Assembly (NCBI GenBank): GCA_030951095.1
Contig: JAUZQI010000006.1
Location: forward strand, 1-9,048
Direction of reading: 5' to 3'
Length of the DNA: 9,048 bases
Origin: Mariprofundus sp.
GTDB taxonomy: Bacteria; Pseudomonadota; Zetaproteobacteria; Mariprofundales; Mariprofundaceae
Positions 1 through 6,126 of this stretch are shown here, piece by piece. The translations under genes were made by a program, and so were the position numbers. The notes beneath the pieces are model-generated. The model was not told the origin of the DNA, did not search any database, and worked only from the letters and a program-made list of their open reading frames with translations. Each line of letters begins with the position of its first letter. Position 1 is the first letter of the stretch.

Positions 1-58
1 TGATAACCTCGGATCGTTCCTGCTCTTTCTTGCTCATCTGTAAGATGTCCGCCTTCAT
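1..58 (-). CDS. ISNCY-family transposase, N-terminal fragment
   Basis: Reading leftward from an ATG at 58-56 gives MKADILQMSKKEQERSEVI and then runs off the window edge. The opening 'ILxMSxKExxRxEVI' is the typical start of IS1202/ISNCY-group transposases, just before their helix-turn-helix DNA-binding domain; the DDE catalytic core would lie further left. Only 19 residues are visible, so whether the gene is intact cannot be judged. Recognition is by memory of the family N-terminus and is supported by the repeated end motifs immediately upstream of the start. I see no clear ribosome binding site. Confidence 0.6.
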   Translation of the reverse strand, partial: MKADILQMSKKEQERSEVI

Positions 59-83
59 AAATGCCTCCATCCAGCAATACTAA

Positions 84-127
84 AGAGGTCATTTCTATTT
101 TGGAAAAAGCGGACACTTTCATTTTGG
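84..127. repeat. Paired 20-bp direct repeat at the IS end
   Basis: Positions 84-103 and 108-127 are direct repeats matching at 15 of 20 bases, spaced 24 bp start to start (about two helical turns). Both end in ATTTTGG. Their place between the transposase start and the inferred outer end fits a double transposase-binding site. That function is inferred. Confidence 0.55.
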
Positions 128-308
128 GCTTACAGAAAAGGCATGACGTTTTGTTTTTATGGTCTTTTGTGGCAGTCTTGCGCGCTGTTTACAGTGAGGT
201 CAGAATAAAACTCGTTACAGGCTTGCATGAATTACGGAGCAGGTAATGGTGTTTGCGACAGACCGCTATGAAACTGGAGCGGTAATCATTTGCTTTGCCA
301 GCCATTGG

Positions 309-315
309 AAGGAGG
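309..315 (+). promoter_or_regulatory. Ribosome binding site of lpxC
   Basis: AAGGAGG at 309-315, five bases before the ATG at 321, is a near-consensus Shine-Dalgarno sequence. It decides the start against the longer reading frame opening at 246. Confidence 0.85.
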
Positions 316-320
316 CATTC

Positions 321-1220
321 ATGATAGCACAGAGAACACTGGATCATTCGATTCGCTGTAGCGGTATCGGTTTGCATTCAGGACGTAAAATCGAACTTAT
401 TCTACATCCGGCGGATGAAAATAGTGGTATCACCTTTTTTCGTTCTGATCTGGGTGTTGAGTTTCCAGCCAGGGCTGCATATGTCACGGATACCCGCTTG
501 TGCACGACCATCGGTAAGGGTGATGCGCAGATTTCAACTGTTGAACACTTGCTTTCAGCGCTTGCAGGTCTCGGTGTCGATAATGCGAACATTGAGGTTA
601 GCGGTGCAGAAGTACCAATCATGGATGGCTCCTCCGCACCGTTCGTATTCCTGATTCAATGTGCCGGCATCCGTGAGCAGTCTGTGGCTAAAAAAGTGTT
701 GCGCATTCTTAAACGTGTGGAAATAGAAGAAGGCAATAAACGTTGTGCTTTGTACCCTGCTGCCGGATTCAAGATCTCCTATTTGCTGGATTATGATCAT
801 CCGCTGTTGCGTCAACGCAAGGTCTCGGTGGATTTCTCCCGGCAGGCATACACGCGTGAAATTTCACGCGCCCGCACATTCGGTTTTTTGCATGAAGTCG
901 AAGCCTTGCAGAAAGCGGGGTTGGCATTAGGCGGATCATTGGAAAATGCCATTGTGCTCGATTCCCACCGCGTGGTGAATGAAGGTGGTCTCCGTTACGA
1001 GGATGAGTGTGTGCGTCACAAGATTCTCGATACCTTGGGTGATTTGTCGCTTTCAGGTTACCCGATTGTCGGTGCGTTTGAAGGTGAGCTGACCGGCCAC
1101 GACATGAATCACAAACTTGTGACCACGTTACTGGCCGACCCAAGCAGTTATCACATTGAAGAGCTACAGGCTGAAGAAGCTGCGGCTTCCGAAGGTGTTG
1201 GTCAACCGCAAACGGCATAA
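321..1220 (+). CDS. lpxC: UDP-3-O-acyl-N-acetylglucosamine deacetylase (LpxC)
   Basis: Zinc-dependent deacetylase of the cytoplasm that removes the N-acetyl group from UDP-3-O-acyl-GlcNAc, the committed step of lipid A synthesis. The 299-residue product is close to the usual length of about 305. Visible motifs are TVEHLLSALAGLG (residues 73-85, with catalytic Glu75 and zinc ligand His76), PIMDGSSAPFV (99-109), RHKILDTLGD (232-241, zinc ligands His233 and Asp237) and GHDMNHKL (259-266, catalytic His260). All key residues are present. The ATG at 321 is chosen over the upstream in-frame ATG at 246 because GGAAGGAGG sits 5 nt before it and the protein then starts as the family does. A strong terminator follows. 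In many proteobacteria lpxC lies after ftsZ; here an IS end lies upstream instead, about 186 bp from the start codon. Confidence 0.97.
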   Translation: MIAQRTLDHSIRCSGIGLHSGRKIELILHPADENSGITFFRSDLGVEFPARAAYVTDTRLCTTIGKGDAQISTVEHLLSALAGLGVDNANIEVSGAEVPIMDGSSAPFVFLIQCAGIREQSVAKKVLRILKRVEIEEGNKRCALYPAAGFKISYLLDYDHPLLRQRKVSVDFSRQAYTREISRARTFGFLHEVEALQKAGLALGGSLENAIVLDSHRVVNEGGLRYEDECVRHKILDTLGDLSLSGYPIVGAFEGELTGHDMNHKLVTTLLADPSSYHIEELQAEEAAASEGVGQPQTA

Positions 1221-1254
1221 ACTTCCTGGCTTTATCTTATCTCTATTGTGTATT

Positions 1255-1284
1255 CAGGTCAGCTTAATCGCTGGCCTGTTTTTT
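1255..1284 (+). terminator. Rho-independent terminator after lpxC
   Basis: Arms CAGGTCAGC (1255-1263) and GCTGGCCTG (1270-1278) form a 9-bp stem with one G-T wobble and a TTAATC loop, followed by six T (1279-1284). It lies 35 bp past the lpxC stop and separates lpxC from the next gene. Confidence 0.9.
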
Positions 1285-1346
1285 GTGCAGCAGGATTAGC
1301 GGGAAGTTGATGACCAGAGCGGTTTAGAAAGGCAGAATAACTCGTT

Positions 1347-4208
1347 ATGATGACTGAAAGGGATGCGTCGAAGAGAGGTGAAGGCCGCGTGATCAGGTTC
1401 CGGCTGCGGGGGGTTATGATTGTCGGCGCTGTTCTGGTCACAGCGATGGTATTTATGCTGTCGCTACTTCCCTATGCCGTTGAGCGAGGAACCGTTGCAT
1501 GGCTACAGCAGCATGGTGTCAACGATGCCCGAATTGACAATGTCGATCTGAATCTGTTTAGCGGGGAAGTGGCTCTGGAAGGGTTGAAGTCAGGTGACGG
1601 GCTGAATATCAGACGATTGAAGTTCGATTTCGACTGGCTGCCATTGTGGCATCATGCTGTACATATCCGTTTTCTTGAATTAAGCGAATCCAATTTGAAA
1701 TTATTGAAAGAGAATGGGCAGTGGCGTGTCGAGGGGATTCTGCCTGAGGCGGGAGAGTTGCCCGACTTAGAAGATGTTCGATCCGGTGCGGACGAGCAGT
1801 CAGGCACAAACGAAGACAGCGATCGATGGCTATTCGTGGTTGATGATCTTGTTCTGGATACGGTCAATGTCACTGTGAAGAGTGCTTCGTTCGAATTGTC
1901 CTTACCGGTAAAATCATTGCGTTTTTCGCTCTCCGGACTGAAACAGCAGGAACAAAGGGTTGTTCACAGTTTCGAGCTGGGCAATACAGTGTTTTCAGGT
2001 TTTGGTTACAGCATTCATGCTACGGGTGCGAAGGTGGCTGGTGAATTTACCTTCTCGGAATGGGCGGAAGGTGTCGTGGCATCAATCAAGAGCGATCAGA
2101 TATCGATTGGTTTGCAGGGGCTCACAATCAACGGCAATAAAGACAAGTTATTTGTTGCTGCAGGGAACGTGGCGCTGGATGGTATTGCAATCCGGGGGCG
2201 TGATTACGTCAGCATTGAGTCGGTAAATCTGAATAAAATTCACATCAAACATGCGTTAAAGGGGCAGGGCACATTGAAACTGGCCAGTCTGGGGCTGTCC
2301 GGTATTGATGTCGGTCTGGACGATAAAGCCGCATTGTCGAAGCTCGCGATGAAGAAAATCAACCTGAAACGTCTTCAGGCTCATGGTTTTGGTGAGGGGG
2401 ATCAGTCCTTGAGTCTGGCAGCTGCTCAGATGCGGGCTTTTGTCATGCCGTCTGCAGGACATTTTCAGGTTCGGGCACTGGATATGGATGCTGTTGATAT
2501 CAATCATGCCTTCAATAATCAGGGTGCACTGCAGATGAAACATTTATCCTTCGATGGAATCGATGCCGATTTGGAGGGCCCTGTTACTGTAGCCAGCATA
2601 GGCCTGAAACAGTTACAGAGTGATAATCCGAAGAATCGACATCAGACCATACAGCTTGCTGGTGCAGCTTTGACAGGCATGGCAATCAGCCCCGGGAAAA
2701 GTCTTGGAATTGTTGATTTACAGATGCAAAAAGCAGACCTGTCCGAGCCTGCTATGGGTCAATCCGGCAGCAAGAAAGCGATGGGGGCCTTTAAACATGC
2801 CCGGCTGAAAGGGTTTGCCATGAATGTCGGTGAACCGGTTACATTCGATATGCTTAAAGTTGACAGTATTCAACTGCCATCACATGGCAAAGGATCCCTG
2901 GGTTCAATTGCTTCGATACAGGCTGATGGTGCCGTATTTGACCAGTCGGGAATATACAGGCTCAGGCAATTGAAAGTCGATCGTATGCAAGTGCATTTGA
3001 TCCGGCAGAAGAATGGGCATTTGCTATTGCCGAAGTTGTCAAATGATAAACAAAAAGATGGCAGAACGATATCAAAAGTGGTTCAGAACCAGGCCGGCAA
3101 ACAGGGTAGAAACAGGAATCGGCAGGTTGTGATTATTGATCATGCCGAAGTGGGCACCGGCAGCTGGATTGATTTCAGGGATGAATCCGTGCTCCCTGCA
3201 TTCACAACCACGTTGAAGATAATGCGACTTAACCTGACTCCGCTGGATAGTTCCGGCAAACGACCGGGGAAACTGGAATTGAGGGCGCAGATTGGAAAGG
3301 CGGGCACACTGATCGCACAAGGAAGTATAAATCCGGTTGCAGGAAGTCGCTTCAGTGCTGATATGCATGTTGTGTTGAAGGATGGGAATTTGTCACGCTT
3401 GTCCGGGTATGTCGAAGCTGATTTCGGGCGGTCGGTTAAAACCGGGCAATTCAATCTGGACAGCGATATCCGTATCCATCACAACAAAATTGATGCAAAA
3501 AATAAGATGCTGATTCGCAAGCTGGAACTGGGAGGTTCGAAACAGGCGGACAAGGCCGGAAAGAAGATCAGCCTGGCCGGTGGTATGTCTATCGATATGG
3601 CATTGGATATGTTGCGCAATAATGATGGTAATATCGAACTGAAAGTACCGGTCAGTGGCCCGCTTGGAGATCCGGATATCAATTTTGGCAATATTATTAA
3701 TAAAGCACTGCTTACTTCCCTGAGTACGGGAGCAATGACTTATGCTGCGCTGATTCTACAACCCTATGGCAGTATTATTCTGGCCGCTGATCTCGCCAGA
3801 GGGTTCATCGAGGATGCGGTCACACCGAAATTGACGCCTATCGGCTTTGATGAACGTGTAGTGAACCTGTCACCACAAATGGCAGACTATATTGCTAAAA
3901 TCGCAACCCTGATGGAGAAGAAAGGTCTGCGCTTACAGGTATGCGGTTTTGGTACGCGTATCGAAGGGGAGGTCGTGATGCAGCCTGTTTCTGCTGATCA
4001 TCCGGAGCAGGCCAACGCGATGGCATCTGTGGGGAAGCCGGTGCTTGAAGACACACAATTGCTGGAGTTGGCGCAGAAACGTTCCGATGCGGTGATGGCA
4101 GCATTACGTGAGCACAAAATTGCTGCCAAGCGGCTGTTTATTTGTCGCCCGCAGATAGACGAGTCGAACAAGGAGGCACAGCCGAGGGTTGAGCTGTTGC
4201 TGGATTAG
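1347..4208 (+). CDS. AsmA-like DUF748 envelope protein
   Basis: Large protein of 953 residues with one N-terminal membrane segment (about residues 22-43, after an Arg/Lys-rich cytoplasmic stretch) and a long, probably periplasmic, body. The last 350 residues fit the DUF748 pattern: WIDFRDESVLPAF (about 608), the segment around DGNIELKVPVSGPLGDP (about 760-776), and a C-terminal unit with LRLQVCGFG and a final RVELLLD. The middle is made of repeated beta-rich units of about 85 residues, for example residues 299-325 against 384-410 (HALKGQGTL versus HAFNNQGAL). DUF748 belongs to the AsmA-like group, whose larger members (TamB, YhdP) are thought to move or organise lipids between the membranes. 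A similar role here is inference; no substrate is known. The start at 1347 has only a weak Shine-Dalgarno; ATG 1350 or GTG 1390 are alternatives. It is probably transcribed alone, since terminators lie on both sides. Confidence 0.85.
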   Translation: MMTERDASKRGEGRVIRFRLRGVMIVGAVLVTAMVFMLSLLPYAVERGTVAWLQQHGVNDARIDNVDLNLFSGEVALEGLKSGDGLNIRRLKFDFDWLPLWHHAVHIRFLELSESNLKLLKENGQWRVEGILPEAGELPDLEDVRSGADEQSGTNEDSDRWLFVVDDLVLDTVNVTVKSASFELSLPVKSLRFSLSGLKQQEQRVVHSFELGNTVFSGFGYSIHATGAKVAGEFTFSEWAEGVVASIKSDQISIGLQGLTINGNKDKLFVAAGNVALDGIAIRGRDYVSIESVNLNKIHIKHALKGQGTLKLASLGLSGIDVGLDDKAALSKLAMKKINLKRLQAHGFGEGDQSLSLAAAQMRAFVMPSAGHFQVRALDMDAVDINHAFNNQGALQMKHLSFDGIDADLEGPVTVASIGLKQLQSDNPKNRHQTIQLAGAALTGMAISPGKSLGIVDLQMQKADLSEPAMGQSGSKKAMGAFKHARLKGFAMNVGEPVTFDMLKVDSIQLPSHGKGSLGSIASIQADGAVFDQSGIYRLRQLKVDRMQVHLIRQKNGHLLLPKLSNDKQKDGRTISKVVQNQAGKQGRNRNRQVVIIDHAEVGTGSWIDFRDESVLPAFTTTLKIMRLNLTPLDSSGKRPGKLELRAQIGKAGTLIAQGSINPVAGSRFSADMHVVLKDGNLSRLSGYVEADFGRSVKTGQFNLDSDIRIHHNKIDAKNKMLIRKLELGGSKQADKAGKKISLAGGMSIDMALDMLRNNDGNIELKVPVSGPLGDPDINFGNIINKALLTSLSTGAMTYAALILQPYGSIILAADLARGFIEDAVTPKLTPIGFDERVVNLSPQMADYIAKIATLMEKKGLRLQVCGFGTRIEGEVVMQPVSADHPEQANAMASVGKPVLEDTQLLELAQKRSDAVMAALREHKIAAKRLFICRPQIDESNKEAQPRVELLLD

Positions 4209-4212
4209 TAAG

Positions 4213-4241
4213 CAAAGAGAAAGCCACGTTTTTCACTTGGC
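4213..4241 (-). terminator. Possible terminator downstream of ffs (weak)
   Basis: On the minus strand GCCA (4241-4238) can pair with TGGC (4226-4223) across an A-rich loop and is followed by the T-rich run TTTCTCTTT. The stem is short, so this is tentative. It lies between the convergent ffs and DUF748 genes and could also mark the end of the DUF748 transcript. Confidence 0.3.
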
Positions 4242-4287
4242 GTTAAAAGGCGGAGGCAGGAAGCCCAGAGCCATATCCAATCAAACT

Positions 4288-4401
4288 GCGCCGCCCGAGC
4301 CGGACAGATCCGCAACGCGCTTTATCCTGCTGCCGCTGCTTCCTTCCGGATCTGACGGGGTTCACAGGGGTCCGCCGTGCGGGGCCCGACCCGGGCGACA
4401 C
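4288..4401 (-). ncRNA. ffs: Signal recognition particle 4.5S RNA
   Basis: RNA core of the signal recognition particle; it binds Ffh and helps bring ribosomes making membrane proteins to FtsY. On the minus strand the hallmark apical hairpin reads CCGTCAGATCCGGAAGGAAG with CAGCGG after it (about 4358-4333), including the GGAA tetraloop and the asymmetric loop bound by Ffh. The ends pair: bases 4401-4386 (GTGTCGCCCGGGTCGG) match 4303-4288 (CCGGCTCGGGCGGCGC) over 16 bp with G-U wobbles, and CCGCA/TGCGG and CCTG/CAGG extend the rod inward. The 114 nt closed by this helix equals the length of E. coli 4.5S RNA. Ends are placed from the helix and may be off by a few bases. It lies downstream of tRNA-Ser(GGA) on the same strand, and may be read from that gene's promoter or from its own. 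Confidence 0.92.
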
Positions 4402-4698
4402 CTGGGTTCCACCGGGGTGGAAACTGGTGCCATGGCCTGGAGATATGTTCTCGGGGCCATATGTAATCAATTCGAGCGACGGAGGTTTTGAACCGGGAGG
4501 GATTATGTCAGGCATCCATGCCTTCCACCTTACAGGTCGCTACTCCGTAGCGTTCAAACTGCCTATCCATGGCAGCTGGTGCTTCGGGGCTCCTGCCCCT
4601 CACCCTTCGGGCCGTCGCCAACGCGACGTTCGGATTTGCTGCCCTGAAAATCCTTCGAACCTTGCGAGGGTTCTCTTCTGCACCTCTGTATCCTCGAA
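4402..4698 (-). other. Hairpin-packed spacer between tRNA-Ser and ffs
   Basis: About 300 nt without a believable gene. Almost every part folds locally: 4407-4422 (TTCCAC/GTGGAA), 4432-4460 (ATGGCC/GGCCAT around GAGA/TCTC), 4510-4523 (AGGCA/TGCCT), 4538-4552 (CGCTAC/GTAGCG), 4586-4599 (GGGGC/GCCCC), 4613-4628 (CGTCGC/GCGACG), 4632-4653 (GGATTT/AAATCC) and 4657-4673 (GAACC/GGTTC). Loops are mostly 3-5 nt in the smaller stems. Open frames here overlap the tRNA or ffs and look spurious. It may be a long processed spacer of a tRNA-Ser/ffs transcript or a separate structured RNA; the sequence alone cannot decide. Confidence 0.5.
4447..4470 (-). promoter_or_regulatory. Weak candidate promoter for ffs
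   Basis: TTGATT (4470-4465), a 17-nt spacer and CATATC (4447-4442) resemble a sigma-70 promoter, with only 3 of 6 matches in the -10. It would start a transcript about 40 nt before the ffs helix. The -10 falls inside a hairpin sequence, so it may be coincidence. Confidence 0.2.
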
Positions 4699-4738
4699 TT
4701 TTTTAAAAGGGATGGGCAAAGCCATCCGTTTTAAAAAA
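4699..4738 (-). terminator. Palindromic terminator-like hairpin after tRNA-Ser
   Basis: A 17-position palindrome with one mismatch: TTTTTTAAAA then GGATGG (4710-4715), a 6-nt loop, CCATCC (4722-4727) and TTTTAAAAAA. It begins one base past the CCA end of the tRNA. The T-runs on both sides mean it could stop transcription in either direction. If it is not fully efficient, readthrough into ffs is possible. Confidence 0.6.
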
Positions 4739-4739
4739 C

Positions 4740-4829
4740 TGGCGGAGAGAGAGGGATTCGAACCCTCGGTACCCGTTAAGATACACACGCTTTCCAAGCG
4801 TGCTCCTTCAACCACTCAGACATCTCTCC
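4740..4829 (-). tRNA. tRNA-Ser (anticodon GGA)
   Basis: Complete 90-nt serine tRNA with encoded CCA. Acceptor arms GGAGAGA (4829-4823) and TCTCTCC pair perfectly. The anticodon stem CACGC/GCGTG encloses the loop TTGGAAA with anticodon GGA (plus-strand 4793-4795), which reads UCC and UCU. A long variable arm, typical of the serine class, and the T arm GAGGG-TTCGAAT-CCCTC follow. Discriminator base is G, as expected for serine. Confidence 0.97.
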
Positions 4830-4889
4830 ATTTCCCCCTTCTTACATAAAACAAAGAAGCAGATGGAGCTTTGTCGCGCTGTGATAGAC

Positions 4890-4921
4890 GTTTCATCTCA
4901 CAGGGTGAAAAAGTTTCATCT
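4890..4921. repeat. 9-bp direct repeat in the tRNA leader
   Basis: GTTTCATCT occurs at 4890-4898 and again at 4913-4921, 23 bp apart start to start, within the leader between the stable-RNA promoter and tRNA-Ser. Purpose unknown; two helical turns of spacing would suit a protein site, but chance is possible. Confidence 0.4.
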
Positions 4922-4937
4922 GCATTAGGGGCGGCGC

Positions 4938-4966
4938 ATATTACGGGGACTATGCTTTCATCGCAA
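4938..4966 (-). promoter_or_regulatory. Stable-RNA promoter with GC-rich discriminator
   Basis: On the minus strand TTGCGA (4966-4961), exactly 17 bp, then TAATAT (4943-4938); each hexamer matches 4 of 6 consensus bases. It is followed at once by GCGCCGCCCC, the kind of GC-rich discriminator that makes tRNA and rRNA promoters sensitive to ppGpp. The start point would be near 4931, giving a leader of about 100 nt before tRNA-Ser. Stringent control is inferred from this architecture. Confidence 0.6.
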
Positions 4967-5029
4967 GAGCCGTCTGATTTCAGACGCATTTATGGATTGG
5001 AAAATGCTGCGTGGGAAAAAAAGCGGTGG

Positions 5030-5701
5030 TCAATCCGTTAATACGGTGTTGATCCATGTGCTGATATGGCGAATTTCTTCGGGGCAAACATTATGCTCCA
5101 TCGGGTAACTGTGCCACTGGACTGAGAGACCGAGCGCTTCCAGTTTTCGGCGCGAACTGTCGCCCAGTTCGTATGGTACAACCGGATCATGGATGCCGTG
5201 TGCCATGAATAGCGGTGTGGTTTTTGATATTGTCGTGAACTTGTCTGTTTGCTCGGGCAACAGCAGGTAACCGGAAAGAGCCATAATGCCGGCAAGTTTA
5301 TCGGTCTGCCTGAGCCCGATATGCAATGCCATGGCAGCACCCTGCGAAAAACCGGCCAGAATTATGCGGCTGGGAGGGATGCCGTGCATTTCTTCCTGCT
5401 CAATCAGCATTTGGATATCTCTGGCTGAATTCAGAATCCCCTGGTGATCATGTTCAATGCCGAGATCTGTTTGTTTGATATCGTACCAGGCTGGCATGAT
5501 ATAACCGCCATTGAGCGTGATCGGCATGGATGGCGCATGCGGAAAAATGAAACGAACAGCCAGATCATCGGGAAGGCCGAGTTGGCGAACTATCGGTTCG
5601 AAATCATGGCCATCAGCTCCAAGCCCATGTAGCCAGATCACGGTGCTGTCAGGATTTTTCCCGGTTTCAACAGACAGGTGTGGAAGCGTATGCAGGCTCA
5701 T
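5030..5701 (-). CDS. Carboxylesterase/phospholipase family hydrolase
   Basis: Cytoplasmic alpha/beta hydrolase of the bacterial carboxylesterase II (acyl-protein thioesterase-like) family; it cleaves short carboxylic esters, natural substrate unknown. The 223-residue length is typical. Motifs: the oxyanion-hole region LHGLGADGHDF (24-34), the nucleophile elbow GFSQGAA (117-123, Ser119), the acid in HGIHDPVVP (Asp172) and the base in MEHNVCPEE (His203). The whole catalytic triad is present and there is no signal peptide. The ATG at 5701 is the first after an in-frame TAG and has no Shine-Dalgarno, which fits the leaderless start suggested by the promoter-like sequence just upstream. A run of seven T follows the stop on the coding strand (5022-5016), but I see only a weak stem before it. 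Confidence 0.92.
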   Translation of the reverse strand: MSLHTLPHLSVETGKNPDSTVIWLHGLGADGHDFEPIVRQLGLPDDLAVRFIFPHAPSMPITLNGGYIMPAWYDIKQTDLGIEHDHQGILNSARDIQMLIEQEEMHGIPPSRIILAGFSQGAAMALHIGLRQTDKLAGIMALSGYLLLPEQTDKFTTISKTTPLFMAHGIHDPVVPYELGDSSRRKLEALGLSVQWHSYPMEHNVCPEEIRHISTWINTVLTD

Positions 5702-5707
5702 GGGCTA

Positions 5708-5738
5708 ATCATGCCGCAATAATTGCGGTGTGTCTCAA
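5708..5738 (-). promoter_or_regulatory. MerR-like promoter/operator of the esterase gene
   Basis: On the minus strand TTGAGA (5738-5733, 5 of 6 consensus) and CATGAT (5713-5708, 4 of 6) are 19 bp apart. The spacer holds a perfect 15-bp dyad, CCGCAAT-T-ATTGCGG (5728-5714), nearly centred. An over-long spacer filled by a dyad is the hallmark of MerR-type activated promoters. The expected start point, about 5701, coincides with the A of the esterase ATG. The dyad is seen; its role is inferred, and no regulator gene is in the window. Confidence 0.35.
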
Positions 5739-5802
5739 GGCAACCTTCATTGATTCGCGGCTCCCGCAGTTCACTTGCTGGCGGGTCAGTCGTCCAGGTC
5801 GA

Positions 5803-6015
5803 CTATCCTGTCGGACTGTAGCGACCCTTCCATGACTCACGGGGCACACTGGCTTTTTCAGAGTACACTTCGATTGCGTAAGTGATTTCCTTGTGAAGTA
5901 GGAGCCACTTGCAAAAGTCGTGAGCGGCAATCTGCTTCCCCACTTCGGCGTATTTCCAAGCTGAATCTTCGAGGCATGGAACCACCATACCTTTCAATCC
6001 AGCCTGAAAATCCAC
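5803..6015 (-). CDS. Doubtful 70-residue hypothetical ORF
   Basis: A frame opening with GTG at 6015 directly after an in-frame TGA and ending at TAG 5805-5803. No Shine-Dalgarno precedes it, and the internal ATG at 5988 has only GAAAGG one base away. The product has no signal peptide or membrane segment and matches no family I know. It is aromatic and charge-rich (SAWKYAEVGKQ, ESWKGRY), which is more protein-like than random frames, so a decayed gene piece is possible. It overlaps both arms of an inverted repeat or lies between them, which argues against an independent gene. Confidence 0.18.
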   Translation of the reverse strand: MDFQAGLKGMVVPCLEDSAWKYAEVGKQIAAHDFCKWLLLHKEITYAIEVYSEKASVPRESWKGRYSPTG

Positions 6016-6062
6016 TCAAAGTGGGATTGCACCTTATCCACCCAGACTTTTGCAAGTAGCTC
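5902..6062. repeat. 18-bp inverted repeat, 125 bp apart (MITE-like or RNA stem)
   Basis: GAGCCACTTGCAAAAGTC at 5902-5919 is repeated in reverse complement at 6045-6062 with a single mismatch. Inside, GCAATC and GATTGC, and CCACTT and AAGTGG, pair in nested order, so the 161-bp unit could fold as one long imperfect hairpin. This fits a miniature inverted-repeat element or a structured RNA. No flanking target duplication was identified. Confidence 0.55.
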
Positions 6063-6126
6063 GTAAGTTCGTCTTTTAGCTGTTTCCTTTACGGTGAAAG
6101 TCTTTGAGTGGCGACTCTACTAAGTT

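Larger units (their letters stand above)
1..134. mobile_element. End of an ISNCY/IS1202-like insertion sequence
   Basis: The window opens inside an insertion sequence. The evidence is the N-terminus of a transposase on the minus strand (58 down to 1) plus about 75 bp of AT-rich non-coding end. That end holds two copies of a related 20-bp motif, at 84-103 and 108-127, matching at 15 of 20 positions. Motifs of the type GGTCATTTCTATTTTGG next to GGACA-TTTCATTTTG are, from memory, common at the ends of this IS group. The outer boundary is inferred to lie near 134, where the sequence reads TTACA. It cannot be fixed because the other end and the target duplication are outside the window. Confidence 0.6.
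5739..6126. other. Intergenic stretch without a convincing gene
   Basis: Nearly 400 bp between the esterase and DUF547 genes. It contains the inverted repeat described at 5902-6062, a small hairpin (CCACT-CAA-AGTGG, 6012-6024), and a 70-codon minus-strand frame (5803-6015). I do not recognise a protein, even when frames are joined. It may be the remnant of a small mobile element, but no transposase motif is visible. Confidence 0.5.

Noticed and set aside
61..246. 61-codon plus-strand frame before lpxC
   Set aside because: It spans the IS end repeats, has no ribosome binding site, and its product resembles no protein.
246..320. Longer lpxC reading frame from ATG 246
   Set aside because: The added residues are not part of the LpxC fold, and a near-perfect Shine-Dalgarno precedes ATG 321.
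4243..4515. Minus-strand 90-codon frame
   Set aside because: It covers the ffs RNA gene; the apparent protein is an effect of structured, GC-rich RNA sequence.
4600..4815. Minus-strand 71-codon frame
   Set aside because: It is translated from tRNA-Ser itself (EGSNPSLSA is the usual translation of a tRNA T arm).
4427..4849. Plus-strand 140-codon frame
   Set aside because: It runs antisense through tRNA-Ser and the hairpin-rich spacer; no protein family is recognisable.
4971..4986. Perfect hairpin CGTCTG-ATTT-CAGACG as a terminator
   Set aside because: No T-run follows on either strand, and it lies upstream of the tRNA promoter -35; function cannot be assigned.
5709..5930. Minus-strand 73-codon frame and the overlapping one at 5858-6055
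   Set aside because: They overlap in different frames, have no ribosome binding sites, and cover the dyad and inverted repeat; neither resembles a known protein.
5739..6126. Integron attC site or group II intron remnant
   Set aside because: Considered because of the stems and mixed composition, but no GTTRRRY/RYYYAAC core pair and no domain V-like sequence is present.
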